NCBI GenBank assembly: GCA_964400655.1 | Contig: CAYNVN010000084.1 | Location: 1 to 54,665, forward strand | Direction of reading: 5' to 3' | DNA length: 54,665 bases | DNA from: B16-G9 sp964400655 | Lineage (GTDB): Bacteria; Bacteroidota; Bacteroidia; Bacteroidales; F082 | In this document: positions 10,984 through 19,050 of the stretch, piece after piece | Numbering within the stretch: the stretch's first letter is position 1 | How the letters are laid out: each line of letters opens with the position of its first letter | Translations under genes and position numbers: made by a program | Notes under the pieces: generated by a model | Database searches by the model: none | Seen by the model: the letters and a program-made list of their open reading frames with translations, nothing else | What the model was told of the DNA's origin: nothing

Positions 10984-12268
10984 GGCGCATGGCAGCTTCA
11001 ATTTCATCTGGTTCAACGGGGATATCAATCATCAGGTCAACCGGGCCCTCTTCGGTGATAAGGATATCGTTTTCAATACGGATACCGATATTTTCTTCTT
11101 CAATGTAAATACCGGGTTCGCAGGTTACCACCATCCCGGGACGGAAAGGTTCGTATTTTGAGCCCACATCATGCACGTCAAGTCCTAAAGGGTGCGAAAT
11201 GCCGTGCATAAAATAGTTAAAATAAAGCGGATTTTCTTTGTCCTGTTTCTTAACATCTTCGCTTGTAAACAGCCCCAGTGCTATCATTTTCTTTTCCATC
11301 AATTTGTTTACCGCTTTATTGACCTTGTCGATAGTGTTTCCCGGAACCAGCATTTCGCGTGCCTGTTTAAAAACATCCAAAACGGCATTGTAACATGCTT
11401 TTTGACGGTCGGTAAATTTCCCGTTCACAGGAATGGTACGCGACATGTCGGCAGTGTAGTTGGCATACTCGGCTCCAAAATCCATCAAAATTAAGTCACC
11501 GTCGTTACAGGTTTTATCATTATCAATATAGTGCAACATGCAGGCATTTAATCCTGAAGCAATGATGGGTGCATAGCCGTGACCGTTGGCACCGTTGCGG
11601 ATAAATTCGGCGGTAACTTCGGCCTCAACTTCAAACTCTTTCATACCGGGTTTAATGTTTTTCAATACCCTGTCGAATGCCTTGCCGGTAATTTTACAGG
11701 CATGACGTATCAAGTCCACCTCGTCCTCCGATTTTATTTGTCGCAGTTGTTTTACCAACGGAGCAAGGCGATGGTATTGATGCAAGGGATATTTAGTTTT
11801 CATTTCGCGAGCAAAGCGTAAATTACGTTCGGGTACCTCCGTAAAAAATTTAACATATTCGTTGGTATTGAGATAAAAACAATTGCTGTCGAGCAGCACT
11901 TCCCGTAAGGTTACCTCAAAATCTTCAAGCCAGTAAACCGACTCAATTCCCGAAATCTCCCGTGCTTCCTGTTTGGTAAGTTTATGTCCCTCCCACTTTT
12001 CCAACTTTTTGTCGGGCTTTAAAATAAACAACACCTCCCTGTATTGCTCGTTGCTGAAACCGGGGGCCAGCAGTAATATTGATTTTTCCTGCTCTATTCC
12101 GGTAAAATAAAACATATCCGACTGTTGTCGGTATGTAAAATACTGATCGCCGTTGCGCGGATACTGGTCTGCCGAATGAAAAACCGCAACCGATTCGGGT
12201 TTCATTAACCCGGCAAGGTTCTTTCTGTTACGAACAAATAACCTGTTATTTATTGGTTGATAACGCAT
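10976..12268 (-). CDS. pepP: Xaa-Pro aminopeptidase (M24B metallopeptidase)
   Basis: This cytoplasmic aminopeptidase removes an N-terminal residue that precedes proline. The 430-residue protein has the two-domain layout of the family: an N-terminal AMP_N domain (about 1-150) and a C-terminal pita-bread domain with all five metal ligands in recognisable motifs, namely the two Asp of MDFGAEYANYTADMSR, the His of GISHPLGLDVHD, the Glu of CEPGIYIEEE and the Glu of IGIRIENDI. I use the ATG at 12268; the frame extends to a TTG at 12286, but that overlaps a promoter -7 box. The gene leads an operon with xseA and xseB. Confidence 0.92.
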   Translation of the reverse strand: MRYQPINNRLFVRNRKNLAGLMKPESVAVFHSADQYPRNGDQYFTYRQQSDMFYFTGIEQEKSILLLAPGFSNEQYREVLFILKPDKKLEKWEGHKLTKQEAREISGIESVYWLEDFEVTLREVLLDSNCFYLNTNEYVKFFTEVPERNLRFAREMKTKYPLHQYHRLAPLVKQLRQIKSEDEVDLIRHACKITGKAFDRVLKNIKPGMKEFEVEAEVTAEFIRNGANGHGYAPIIASGLNACMLHYIDNDKTCNDGDLILMDFGAEYANYTADMSRTIPVNGKFTDRQKACYNAVLDVFKQAREMLVPGNTIDKVNKAVNKLMEKKMIALGLFTSEDVKKQDKENPLYFNYFMHGISHPLGLDVHDVGSKYEPFRPGMVVTCEPGIYIEEENIGIRIENDILITEEGPVDLMIDIPVEPDEIEAAMRHA

Positions 12269-12283
12269 GATGTTTTTTTGTTT

Positions 12284-12291
12284 CAAAGATA
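12284..12291 (-). promoter_or_regulatory. -7 promoter element of pepP-xseA-xseB
   Basis: TATCTTTG reading on the minus strand matches the Bacteroidota TAnnTTTG consensus exactly and lies 16 bases before the pepP ATG, giving a leader of about 10 bases. No good TTTG -33 box is seen. Confidence 0.55.
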
Positions 12292-12304
12292 GTGTTATTA
12301 ACGA

Positions 12305-12860
12305 TAAAGTAAAGTGGTTGAAGTTTGGAGTGACTAAAGTACTTAAAGTTTGGAGTGCCTAGAGTGAGCTAAAGTGTGGAGTACTTGGTTGTCAAATTAC
12401 AAATTGCAAGCACCAAATTTCAATCCTGCCCGTCCGGCAGGCGGGTAAATTCAAATATTAAAAAAAAGAAACCCAAAACTACGTCGTTCATTCAAAATAC
12501 GTCGTCATTTCGACGACGAAGGAGGAGAAATCCCCCACTATAAATCTACCGGATTTCCTTTTGTCTTAAAGGCAGGCTGATGCCCGGGAGATCCCTCAGT
12601 CGTGCCTCCTTCGGGATGACGGTGGGGCTTGCGGGAGGGGCAACAACAAGCAACCCGGCACCCAGCAACCAGCAACCAATTCCCAACTTCTCAACTTCCC
12701 AACTTCTGAACTTTTGAACCTCTAAACATTTAAACCTCAAATCCTCCAAACCTTGAACCGACCAACAACCCCGCCTGTTCTTGTCAGAACATTCGGGCAG
12801 GCAGCAACGAGCAACCAGCAACGAGCAACCAGCAACCAGCAAAACCCTTTCAACCTTTCC
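12305..12860. repeat. Composite intergenic repeat, copy A
   Basis: This non-coding block is built of five successive modules: (1) runs of AGAGTG/AAAGTTTGGAGT at about 12317-12390; (2) CACCAAATTTCAA, a CCTGCC..GGCAGGCGGG hairpin and CCCAAAACTACGTCGT at about 12395-12490; (3) CGTCATTTCGA..GAGAAATCCCC at about 12508-12546; (4) AGGCAGG..GATGCC, then TCAGTCGTGCCTCCTTCGG, at about 12570-12621; (5) imperfect heptamers of the GCAACCA type at about 12640-12845. The same modules recur in the same relative order, on the other strand, at 37860-38340. A 42-base piece at 12767-12808 is identical to the reverse complement of 37890-37931. The block stands between the 5' end of pepP and the 3' end of the thiolase gene. 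Short frames here are not convincing genes. Confidence 0.85.
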
Positions 12861-13017
12861 GGACCCCCCCCGATAACTATCGGGACACAAGCCTTCGTTC
12901 GACCGAAAAGGTTCGCTTTGCGGTTCATTAAAACCTCAAACTTTCAAACCTTGAACTTTTCAACCTTTCCGGTTCGTGCCGATAACAGGAATGAAAAATC
13001 ATCCCTTTTTATAAAAC

Positions 13018-13054
13018 AAAAAAACCACACCCGGAATTTGAGTGTGGTTTTTAT
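13018..13054 (-). terminator. Terminator of the thiolase operon
   Basis: On the minus strand AACCACACTC...GGGTGTGGTT forms a stem with a short loop, followed by a T-run, just after the thiolase stop codon. The A-run on the other side makes it partly bidirectional. Confidence 0.8.
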
Positions 13055-13070
13055 ATGTAAGCAACTATTA

Positions 13071-14318
13071 CTATTCGCCGCGTTTAAATACAATTGCGGT
13101 TACCGTTACATCGTCACCACCCATGTTGATGGTAAGTCCGTAAGGTTTGTCGTCGCTGATATTGATTTGTGCATCTCCTGCTTTGCCGGTAAGCTGCTGC
13201 CAAATGGTTACCGCCTGATGAACTCCCGTTCCGCCGGTAGGGTGACCCCATCCAATCAAACCTCCGGTAGTATTAAAAGGAAGTTCGCCGTTACGGCCGG
13301 TTTTTCCTTCGGCTACATAATCGGCACCCTCGCCTTTGGCGGCAAGTCCTAACGCTTCAACGGCCAAAATACCTGCTATGGAGAAACAGTCGTGGGTTTC
13401 AACCGTGCCGAGCTGATCGATGGTAATGCCGGCATTTTCCAGTGCCTGATGTGCTGCAAATTTGATGGTTTCCAGTTCGGTAAGGTCTTTGGGGTCTTCG
13501 GTAATATCTCTTACTGCATGTCCGAACCCAACCACCTCAACGGCATCTTTTTTGGCAATGCCGATGCGTTCAAGTCCCTCTTCCGAACAGATGGTGATAC
13601 CTGACGCTGCATCGGAAACTTTTGAGCAGTCCAAAACGGTAAGATGATCCACAAAGAATTTTCCGTTGGGTTGCATTTTTAATGCCGTGGCATAGGGGTC
13701 GGGATTACTGTTGTGGTATTCTTGTGCAGTGGGGTCGAGGCGGGCATTTTCGATGGCGTTGGCGTACCAGCGGGCCATTCCTTTGCGGGTACGTTCGTAA
13801 CCGTATTTTTCGTAATAGGCTCCTGCGCGGTCGCTAAACTGTCCCGGAAAAAAGTAGGCATGTCCGTTTTTACGGTTTTGATACCATCCGGCCATGGCCA
13901 AAATATCGGCACCATAAATGGCTTTAACGGTATTTTGCACTTCAAATCCCAGTGACAGAACCACCTCCGAGGTTTCCGCCAGCACCTGTCTGATACCGGT
14001 TACCAGTGAAAGGCCTCCCGAAGCACAGGCTCCTTCGACCCTGACGGCCGGTTTCATGGCCAGCCCTTTATCGATCATGGGAATAAATCCGTCGAGATGC
14101 CCCTGTTTGTTAAAGCGTCCGGCCATAAAATTGCCTATCACCGATTCGTCAACATTTCCGGCTCCGCCGATTTGGCTCAGCACACCCTGTCCGGCTTCTT
14201 TAATATAGTGTTCAATGCCCGGGCGGGGTTTGCGCGGATTAAACTCCTTACGGCCGGTTCCCAGCGAAATGGTATTGTAACCGGCAGCCATATATACTTT
14301 TCTTCTTAACTTCTTCAT
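13071..14318 (-). CDS. Thiolase-family acetyl-CoA acyltransferase
   Basis: A thiolase: it condenses two acyl-CoA units or cleaves 3-ketoacyl-CoA. The 415-residue protein has the nucleophilic cysteine at about C98 in VEGACASGG, a histidine in VETHDCF, and the C-terminal active-site motif GWGHPTGGTG. Its sequence resembles the SCP2-like/acetyl-CoA C-acetyltransferase branch more than classical FadA. It follows a 3-hydroxyacyl-CoA dehydrogenase with a 15-base gap and ends in a strong terminator, so the two form the tail of an acyl-CoA operon. Substrate length and direction (ketoacyl cleavage or C4 synthesis) cannot be read from the sequence. Confidence 0.88.
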   Translation of the reverse strand: MKKLRRKVYMAAGYNTISLGTGRKEFNPRKPRPGIEHYIKEAGQGVLSQIGGAGNVDESVIGNFMAGRFNKQGHLDGFIPMIDKGLAMKPAVRVEGACASGGLSLVTGIRQVLAETSEVVLSLGFEVQNTVKAIYGADILAMAGWYQNRKNGHAYFFPGQFSDRAGAYYEKYGYERTRKGMARWYANAIENARLDPTAQEYHNSNPDPYATALKMQPNGKFFVDHLTVLDCSKVSDAASGITICSEEGLERIGIAKKDAVEVVGFGHAVRDITEDPKDLTELETIKFAAHQALENAGITIDQLGTVETHDCFSIAGILAVEALGLAAKGEGADYVAEGKTGRNGELPFNTTGGLIGWGHPTGGTGVHQAVTIWQQLTGKAGDAQINISDDKPYGLTINMGGDDVTVTAIVFKRGE

Positions 14319-14333
14319 ATCTGTAATATTTTA

Positions 14334-15728
14334 TTATTCAAAATAGTTGTTAACAGGTCCGTAAGCATGATAAAATCCGGTAAGCATTACCGTGTTAACA
14401 TCGTCGGCATTATTTGCCACTTTGTCGGCAACCAGCTTTTCGCCAATGGCTTTTGAGCGTTGTCCGTAGCGGATGGCAATTTCGGCACCCAATGTACCGG
14501 CAGCTTTCAGGTCGGTGTAAAATTTACCGAAAACCTCATCTTTATTTTTCATTTTCAGGGTTGCTTTCCACGGAACCACCGTTTCGGGTATATCACCCAG
14601 CATGGCATCGGCATCGGCTTTGAAACTGTCGATGGGCACATATTCTTTTTTGTCGATGTCCCAAACGGCAACCGGTTTGCCTTTTTCATATTTCAGGAAT
14701 CCGTCTTTTTGAGCACCGCTGGAATATTGTCCGCCTTTTACGCCCTGCTCCATCATTTTATCAAGCAGGTTGCTGTGCAGGTCTTCGTCATCAACAAACG
14801 GGTTCATCACGTTAAGGATAAACTGCATCACATCAATGCCTACGTAGTCCATCAGCTGGAAGATGCCCATGGGACGAATAAGGTACTCCTGCGTAATTTT
14901 ATTGATCATGTAAATGGCCTGATAGAGCGGGATATTTTTTTCGGAAGCCAGTTTTTCGGCTTCGCCTATACCGTGTAATCCGTCGCGCATAAAATGACCG
15001 TTCCCGATAAAACCGGCAAAGTCGTTTGAGGGCACAATTATTTTTTTCAGGTTTTTGGCGTACTCATAAGCAAAATCAACAACCTCCTGTTTGGTGTTGT
15101 CGGTTTTGATTAGCTCGACCAAACGCTGAACGGCCGGCGGGTTGTAAAAATGGAAACCGATAACTTTTCCTTTCAAATCGGCTTCTTCATCAATAAGATG
15201 TATGGGAACCGACGAGGTATTGGTAAAGAACCATACATCGGGATTGTTTTCGCGAATTTGGGTAAAGAGTTTAACCTTTAAGGCTCTGTTTTCGTTTACC
15301 GCTTCGAAAACCAGATTGGATTTATAAGCTGCTTCAATGGCGGTAACGGGACGTACAATTTTGAGCACATCGTTAATGTATTCATCGATAATATCGAAGT
15401 TTTCAATAAGGTCACTGCGGTCGGCGTACATTTCGCGCAGCCAGACGGTTTTCTTTTCGGCCATTTTACGAACCTGAACGCGCAGATAATCAATCAAACC
15501 GGTTAATGCTTCATCCGAAACATCAATGGCATAAAGCACGTAGGTTTTGTCTTTGTTTTGCAGTTTCAGGTCGGCCATGTGCACGGCGGTTAGCAGTAAA
15601 ATTCCGCTTCCCATTTTGCCGGCAGCACCCAGCACTGCAACATTTTGTAATCTTTCGTTATAAGTCATATTACTGTTTTTATTTGGGTTAATAATTTTGT
15701 TTTCGGTTTTTAAATGTTTGTCGGACAT
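14334..15728 (-). CDS. 3-hydroxyacyl-CoA dehydrogenase
   Basis: This NAD-dependent enzyme oxidises 3-hydroxyacyl-CoA to 3-ketoacyl-CoA or runs in reverse. A Rossmann motif, VAVLGAAGKMGSG, starts near residue 29. NTSSVPI and the active-site segment GFHFYNPP match the 3HCDH NAD-binding domain, and IGNGHFMRDG and MDYVGIDV match the C-terminal helical domain. Length is 464 residues from the ATG at 15728. The internal ATG at 15668 (MTYNERLQ) gives a more typical N-terminus eight residues before the nucleotide-binding strand and may be the true start. It is paired with the downstream thiolase and preceded by the decayed toxin gene. Confidence 0.88.
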   Translation of the reverse strand: MSDKHLKTENKIINPNKNSNMTYNERLQNVAVLGAAGKMGSGILLLTAVHMADLKLQNKDKTYVLYAIDVSDEALTGLIDYLRVQVRKMAEKKTVWLREMYADRSDLIENFDIIDEYINDVLKIVRPVTAIEAAYKSNLVFEAVNENRALKVKLFTQIRENNPDVWFFTNTSSVPIHLIDEEADLKGKVIGFHFYNPPAVQRLVELIKTDNTKQEVVDFAYEYAKNLKKIIVPSNDFAGFIGNGHFMRDGLHGIGEAEKLASEKNIPLYQAIYMINKITQEYLIRPMGIFQLMDYVGIDVMQFILNVMNPFVDDEDLHSNLLDKMMEQGVKGGQYSSGAQKDGFLKYEKGKPVAVWDIDKKEYVPIDSFKADADAMLGDIPETVVPWKATLKMKNKDEVFGKFYTDLKAAGTLGAEIAIRYGQRSKAIGEKLVADKVANNADDVNTVMLTGFYHAYGPVNNYFE

Positions 15729-15750
15729 AATAACTGTAAGTAAAAGAGGG

Positions 15751-15894
15751 TTACTTTAGTGAACCAACTTTTTTAATTATTCCATTAATTATTTTTTTAG
15801 CAACAATAACAGAAATATCAGCATAGTAGTTATATATATTCTTTAAATCACTTTCAGCATGCTCCGACCAAATTATTTGGACTTTTTTTACCAT
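15751..15894 (-). pseudogene. Truncated RelE/ParE-type toxin remnant
   Basis: A 47-codon frame begins at an ATG overlapping the antitoxin stop (ATGGTAA, 15894-15888), the usual coupling in this type of module. Its opening VQIIWSEHAESDL and the following NIYNYYADIS match the N-terminal half of Bacteroidota RelE/ParE toxins. It stops at 15751 after ...IKKVGSLK, just where the family continues into its C-terminal sheet with the catalytic residues. About half the usual 95-100 residues is missing, so I call it a broken toxin. The bases after the stop lead straight into the dehydrogenase gene. Confidence 0.75.
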
Positions 15895-16112
15895 TTTTCA
15901 ACACTCTTGATTAAATCATCATGTGAAATTATATTTCCGTTGGCAATATCATTTTCCGCTTCATCAATTTTCGAATAAAATTCCTCCAGTGTCATGGGAG
16001 AGATATCTTCAGTATTGGAAGAAAGCAATGTATCAATTTTATTAATTAAATCTTCATCGGTTACCCTGATTAAGCGATGAATGATATTTAATTTTTGAAT
16101 TTGAATATCCAT
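15888..16112 (-). CDS. Small antitoxin-like protein of a toxin-antitoxin pair
   Basis: This acidic 74-residue protein resembles the antitoxins that precede RelE/ParE toxins in Bacteroidota: an N-terminal helical segment (IQKLNIIHRLIRVTDEDLI) and a C-terminal region with TLEEFYSKIDEAENDI and S.EKW. Such proteins bind and neutralise the toxin and often repress their own operon. The gene is intact although its partner is cut short. It sits between enoyl-CoA hydratase and 3-hydroxyacyl-CoA dehydrogenase, on their strand. The family is assigned from pattern and context only, not from a named domain. Confidence 0.7.
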   Translation of the reverse strand: MDIQIQKLNIIHRLIRVTDEDLINKIDTLLSSNTEDISPMTLEEFYSKIDEAENDIANGNIISHDDLIKSVEKW

Positions 16113-16169
16113 AATAATTTTGTTTTCAATAATAAATGTTCTTTTTAAAAATTATTATCGGGGATGTTA

Positions 16170-16943
16170 CTACCAATTGGGTTTTCTTTTTTCCAGAAAT
16201 GCCTGCATGCCTTCTTTTCCTTCGTTGCCCTCGCCAAAGAGCGAGCCGAAATTTTGTGCTTCCAGTTCGGAGCCTTTGTCGAAAGCCAGCCCAAGCCCCT
16301 GGCGAACCACCTGTTTAACCAGTTTTACTGCTTTTGGTCCTTTTGAAGCAATGTTGCGGGCAATTTTCATGGTTTCTTCCATCAAAACTTCCGGTTCGAA
16401 AACTTTTTGAACCAGACCAATACGCAACGCATCTTCCGCTCCTATCATATCGGCGGTCATCAATAAATAAAGGGCATCACCCGGCCCAACCAGTCGCGAA
16501 AGCCTTTGGGTTCCGGCATAACCGGGAATAAGACCCAGATTAACTTCGGGTTGTCCGAATTTAGCTTTGGTGTTGGCGGTACGAAAATCGCATGCCATGG
16601 CCAGCTCCAGTCCGCCCCCGAGGGCAAAACCGTTAATGGCGGCAATAACCGGAATGTTCAGATTTTCGAGACTGCGAAATGTGGCCTGTCCCAACCGCGA
16701 AAAATCACTTCCCTCTTCCTGGTTTTTATTAACCATTTCGGCTATATCGGCACCGGCAACAAAAGCTTTGCCTTCGCCGGTAATAACCATAACTTTGATG
16801 CTGCTGTCGTTTTTTATGCTTGCAACATAATCGTCCATTTCCTGAAAAAAACGGGTGTTCAGTGCATTGAGCGCCTTGGGGCGACTGATGGTAACAACCG
16901 CAATACCATCCTGTACCCGGGGTTTTAATATTTCATATTCCAT
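16170..16943 (-). CDS. Enoyl-CoA hydratase (crotonase family)
   Basis: A crotonase: it adds water across the double bond of 2-enoyl-CoA to give 3-hydroxyacyl-CoA, or reverses this. The 257 residues match the family length. GKAFVAGADIAEM (about 58-70) and INGFALGGGLELAMACD form the oxyanion-hole segments, and the conserved Glu of the second catalytic region lies in QPEVNLGLIPGYAGTQRL. It heads the minus-strand group that continues through the toxin-antitoxin remnant to the dehydrogenase and thiolase; the three enzymes catalyse successive steps. A C4 (crotonyl-CoA) preference is possible but not shown. Confidence 0.92.
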   Translation of the reverse strand: MEYEILKPRVQDGIAVVTISRPKALNALNTRFFQEMDDYVASIKNDSSIKVMVITGEGKAFVAGADIAEMVNKNQEEGSDFSRLGQATFRSLENLNIPVIAAINGFALGGGLELAMACDFRTANTKAKFGQPEVNLGLIPGYAGTQRLSRLVGPGDALYLLMTADMIGAEDALRIGLVQKVFEPEVLMEETMKIARNIASKGPKAVKLVKQVVRQGLGLAFDKGSELEAQNFGSLFGEGNEGKEGMQAFLEKRKPNW

Positions 16944-16965
16944 AACTAACTTTTTTTAGGGATTC

Positions 16966-16973
16966 CAAAGTTA
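16966..16973 (-). promoter_or_regulatory. -7 promoter element of enoyl-CoA hydratase
   Basis: TAACTTTG on the minus strand fits TAnnTTTG and lies 22 bases before the start codon. A perfect inverted repeat, TTTGCA-TCAT-TGCAAA, at 16996-17011 sits just upstream, where a regulator could act. Confidence 0.5.
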
Positions 16974-17167
16974 GAAAAAATAAGCTAAGGAAAGGTTTGC
17001 ATCATTGCAAATGAAAGCGGTCTTAATGAGATTTAAGAATTTATAACGGATTCTAAATTGGAAAAGAGAGGGATATGTTTACGTTTGCCGCTAAAATATG
17101 TATCCTTACCATAAAAGAGGGATAAATTTTTGTTATTTTGAACCCTAAAAGCATCCGTTTATTCAAT

Positions 17168-18256
17168 ATGCCGGTCATTCAACGATACCCCGAAACAAAA
17201 AATCCGTCGTTACAACCTTTTAATGCGGCGGACCAATTGCTGTTAACGGAAGCGGAAAGTCTGCTTAACAACCATTCTAATATAGCTTTGATAAACGACC
17301 GTTTCGGATTTTTAGCCTGTCATCTTGCCCACCGGAAACCGTTTGTTGTTATTGGTTATAAAAGTCAGGAAAAGGCCGTAAGGGCCAATCTCTTAAGCAA
17401 TAAATTAGAATTTGATGAAAATCTGTTTTTAACACCGCTTGATGATTTTCCGGATACTTTGGATATTGCTTTGGTAAAGATTCCGAAATCGTTGGAGCTG
17501 TTTCGCCTCCATTTGTATCAAATCCACCAATCGTGTGGTGAGCAAACCATGGTTTTATGCGGGTTTATGACCAAATATTTCAGCAAACAATTGTTGAAAA
17601 TAGCGGGAGAGTTTTTTAGCAGTACGGAGCAAAGCAGGGCCAGAAAAAAAGCCCGGCTCCTTATCCTGAAAAAACCCAAACCCAATGTAAGCATCAATTT
17701 GACGGATACCATTTATTGGAACGGACTTAAAATAGTTCACTATCCCGGAGTTTTTTCTTCCGGTAAAATTGATTATGCCACACAATTCCTTTTACGGTAT
17801 TTTACCCCTTTTGTTGATGAACGGCGGATACTGGATATGGCATCGGGCAACGGAGTGATTGCCGCATACATTCAGCGGGTTTTTGAAAGAAACGGATGGG
17901 CATTACCGGAGATTCACCTGACCGATGATAACTTTACGGCTGTGGAATCTTCTAAATTGAATTTGCCGGATTCCAACTGCCGGCACCATTTTTCGGATGA
18001 TCTGCTGATTTTTGAAGATGATTATTTTGACCTGATTGTTACCAACCCGCCTTTTCATTTCGGTCACGAAATTAATACGGAGGTGAGCATGAACCTTTTT
18101 ACGCAGGTACAAAAGAAATTAAATCCTGACGGGCGGTTTGTACTTGTTTTTAACCGCCATCTTGTAAATTACCGTACATTGCTTAAAAGATTATTCCCGA
18201 AAATCATCCTGATTGCCGACAGCCCGAGGTATATGGCACTTGAATGCCGTAAATAA
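17168..18256 (+). CDS. rlmG: rRNA guanine-N2 methyltransferase, RlmG/RsmC type
   Basis: This SAM-dependent enzyme methylates the exocyclic amine of a guanine in rRNA. The product has 362 residues from the ATG at 17168; a TTG at 17138 also opens the frame but adds a poor N-terminus. As in RlmG/RsmC there is a degenerate N-terminal methyltransferase-like half and a functional C-terminal half with a motif I segment (ILDMASGNGVIAAYI) and the N2-guanine signature DLIVTNPPFHFGHE. RlmG (23S) and RsmC (16S) are hard to tell apart by eye, so the symbol is provisional. It stands alone on the plus strand, convergent with rex. Confidence 0.75.
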   Translation: MPVIQRYPETKNPSLQPFNAADQLLLTEAESLLNNHSNIALINDRFGFLACHLAHRKPFVVIGYKSQEKAVRANLLSNKLEFDENLFLTPLDDFPDTLDIALVKIPKSLELFRLHLYQIHQSCGEQTMVLCGFMTKYFSKQLLKIAGEFFSSTEQSRARKKARLLILKKPKPNVSINLTDTIYWNGLKIVHYPGVFSSGKIDYATQFLLRYFTPFVDERRILDMASGNGVIAAYIQRVFERNGWALPEIHLTDDNFTAVESSKLNLPDSNCRHHFSDDLLIFEDDYFDLIVTNPPFHFGHEINTEVSMNLFTQVQKKLNPDGRFVLVFNRHLVNYRTLLKRLFPKIILIADSPRYMALECRK

Positions 18257-18285
18257 AGTTAAAAAAACAACCCTGATTTAGAGCA

Positions 18286-18939
18286 CTACCGGTTTTCGGA
18301 GAGCGTTTTTACAAAAAATGCAGCTTTTTCCAGTGTGGTAATCATATCATACTCATCAAGAAAAACATGGTCGGGTACATTAACGGGGGTTGAGGTGTAG
18401 TTTAAGATTCCGGTTATTCCGGCATGTACCAGTTTTTCGGTTACCTCCACCGCCTTTTCGGGCGGAACCGTAAGAATGGCAATTTTTATGTTTTTCTTTT
18501 TGATGACCTCTTCAAGCCTGTATGGCGAATAACAATAAATTCCGTTAAATTCGGTGCCGATCTTATTTGAATCGTTATCAAATGCGGCAACAATGGTAAG
18601 CCGTGTTCGCTTTCCGTAAAAATAGTTGATCATGGCCCGGCCAAGGTTTCCGAGCCCTACCACCGCCACATTGATTCCCTCCTCACTATCCAGTATTTCG
18701 CTAATAACTTCAATTAAACGGTGTATGTCGTATCCCTGTTTTAAGCTGCCCGAAAAACCGATCAGCATCAAATCGCGGCGAACCTGAACAGGGGTTACAT
18801 GCTGCAGTGAGGCTATTTCGTGTGAAAATATATTGGTTTTTCCGCGCGACAGGCAAATAAGCAACGCCCTCCTGTACTGACTCAGGCGTGCAATGGTTTT
18901 CGCGGGAATCTCTTTGGTTTTAACAATCACTTTTGCCAT
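18286..18939 (-). CDS. rex: Redox-sensing transcriptional repressor Rex
   Basis: Rex senses the NADH/NAD+ ratio and represses fermentation and respiration genes until NADH rises. The 217-residue protein has an N-terminal winged helix (about 1-80) including the family pattern RLSQYRR.L and an HEIASLQHVTPVQVRRDL recognition region. A Rossmann domain follows, with VAVVGLGNLGRA near residue 90, and a C-terminal helix (YDMITTLEKAAFF) that swaps between subunits. A Rex-type operator overlaps its own promoter. The neighbouring acyl-CoA enzymes (13071-16943) are plausible regulon members by function, but I saw no good operator before them. Confidence 0.95.
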   Translation of the reverse strand: MAKVIVKTKEIPAKTIARLSQYRRALLICLSRGKTNIFSHEIASLQHVTPVQVRRDLMLIGFSGSLKQGYDIHRLIEVISEILDSEEGINVAVVGLGNLGRAMINYFYGKRTRLTIVAAFDNDSNKIGTEFNGIYCYSPYRLEEVIKKKNIKIAILTVPPEKAVEVTEKLVHAGITGILNYTSTPVNVPDHVFLDEYDMITTLEKAAFFVKTLSENR

Positions 18940-18963
18940 AATAAAAGTTTCTTATTTACATGA

Positions 18964-18997
18964 CAAAGATACATATTATTGTTAAATTAATAACAAT
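18964..18997 (-). promoter_or_regulatory. rex promoter with Rex-like operator
   Basis: TATCTTTG on the minus strand (18971-18964) is an exact -7 box 25 bases before the rex ATG. Directly upstream, 18979-18996 reads TTGTTAA-ATTA-ATAACAA, one base away from the TTGTTAANNNNTTAACAA Rex operator described in some Firmicutes, and it fills the space between the -7 and -33 regions. Binding there would block polymerase, implying autorepression. Confidence 0.7.
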
Positions 18998-19050
18998 GGG
19001 ATTTAATAACGTTCTGTCACAAAATGGCTTTTCTGACAATTATTTATAGA

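Noticed and set aside
10984..11028. Longer xseA start at 11028
   Set aside because: It would overlap pepP by more than 50 bases, while the ATG at 10983 gives an 8-base coupling overlap and a typical N-terminus.
12640..12845. Possible CRISPR array from the GCAACCA-type repeats
   Set aside because: Units are seven bases, imperfect and without regular spacers or Cas genes nearby.
12546..13352. Frames of 60-200 codons at 12546-12928 (minus) and 12753-13352 (plus)
   Set aside because: The minus-strand frames and the start of the plus-strand frame translate the heptamer and hairpin modules of composite repeat A and have no family features; the plus-strand frame then runs antisense to the end of the thiolase gene. 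The repeat itself explains the open frames.
17138..17167. TTG start for the rRNA methyltransferase
   Set aside because: It adds ten residues unlike the family; the ATG at 17168 gives the expected N-terminus.
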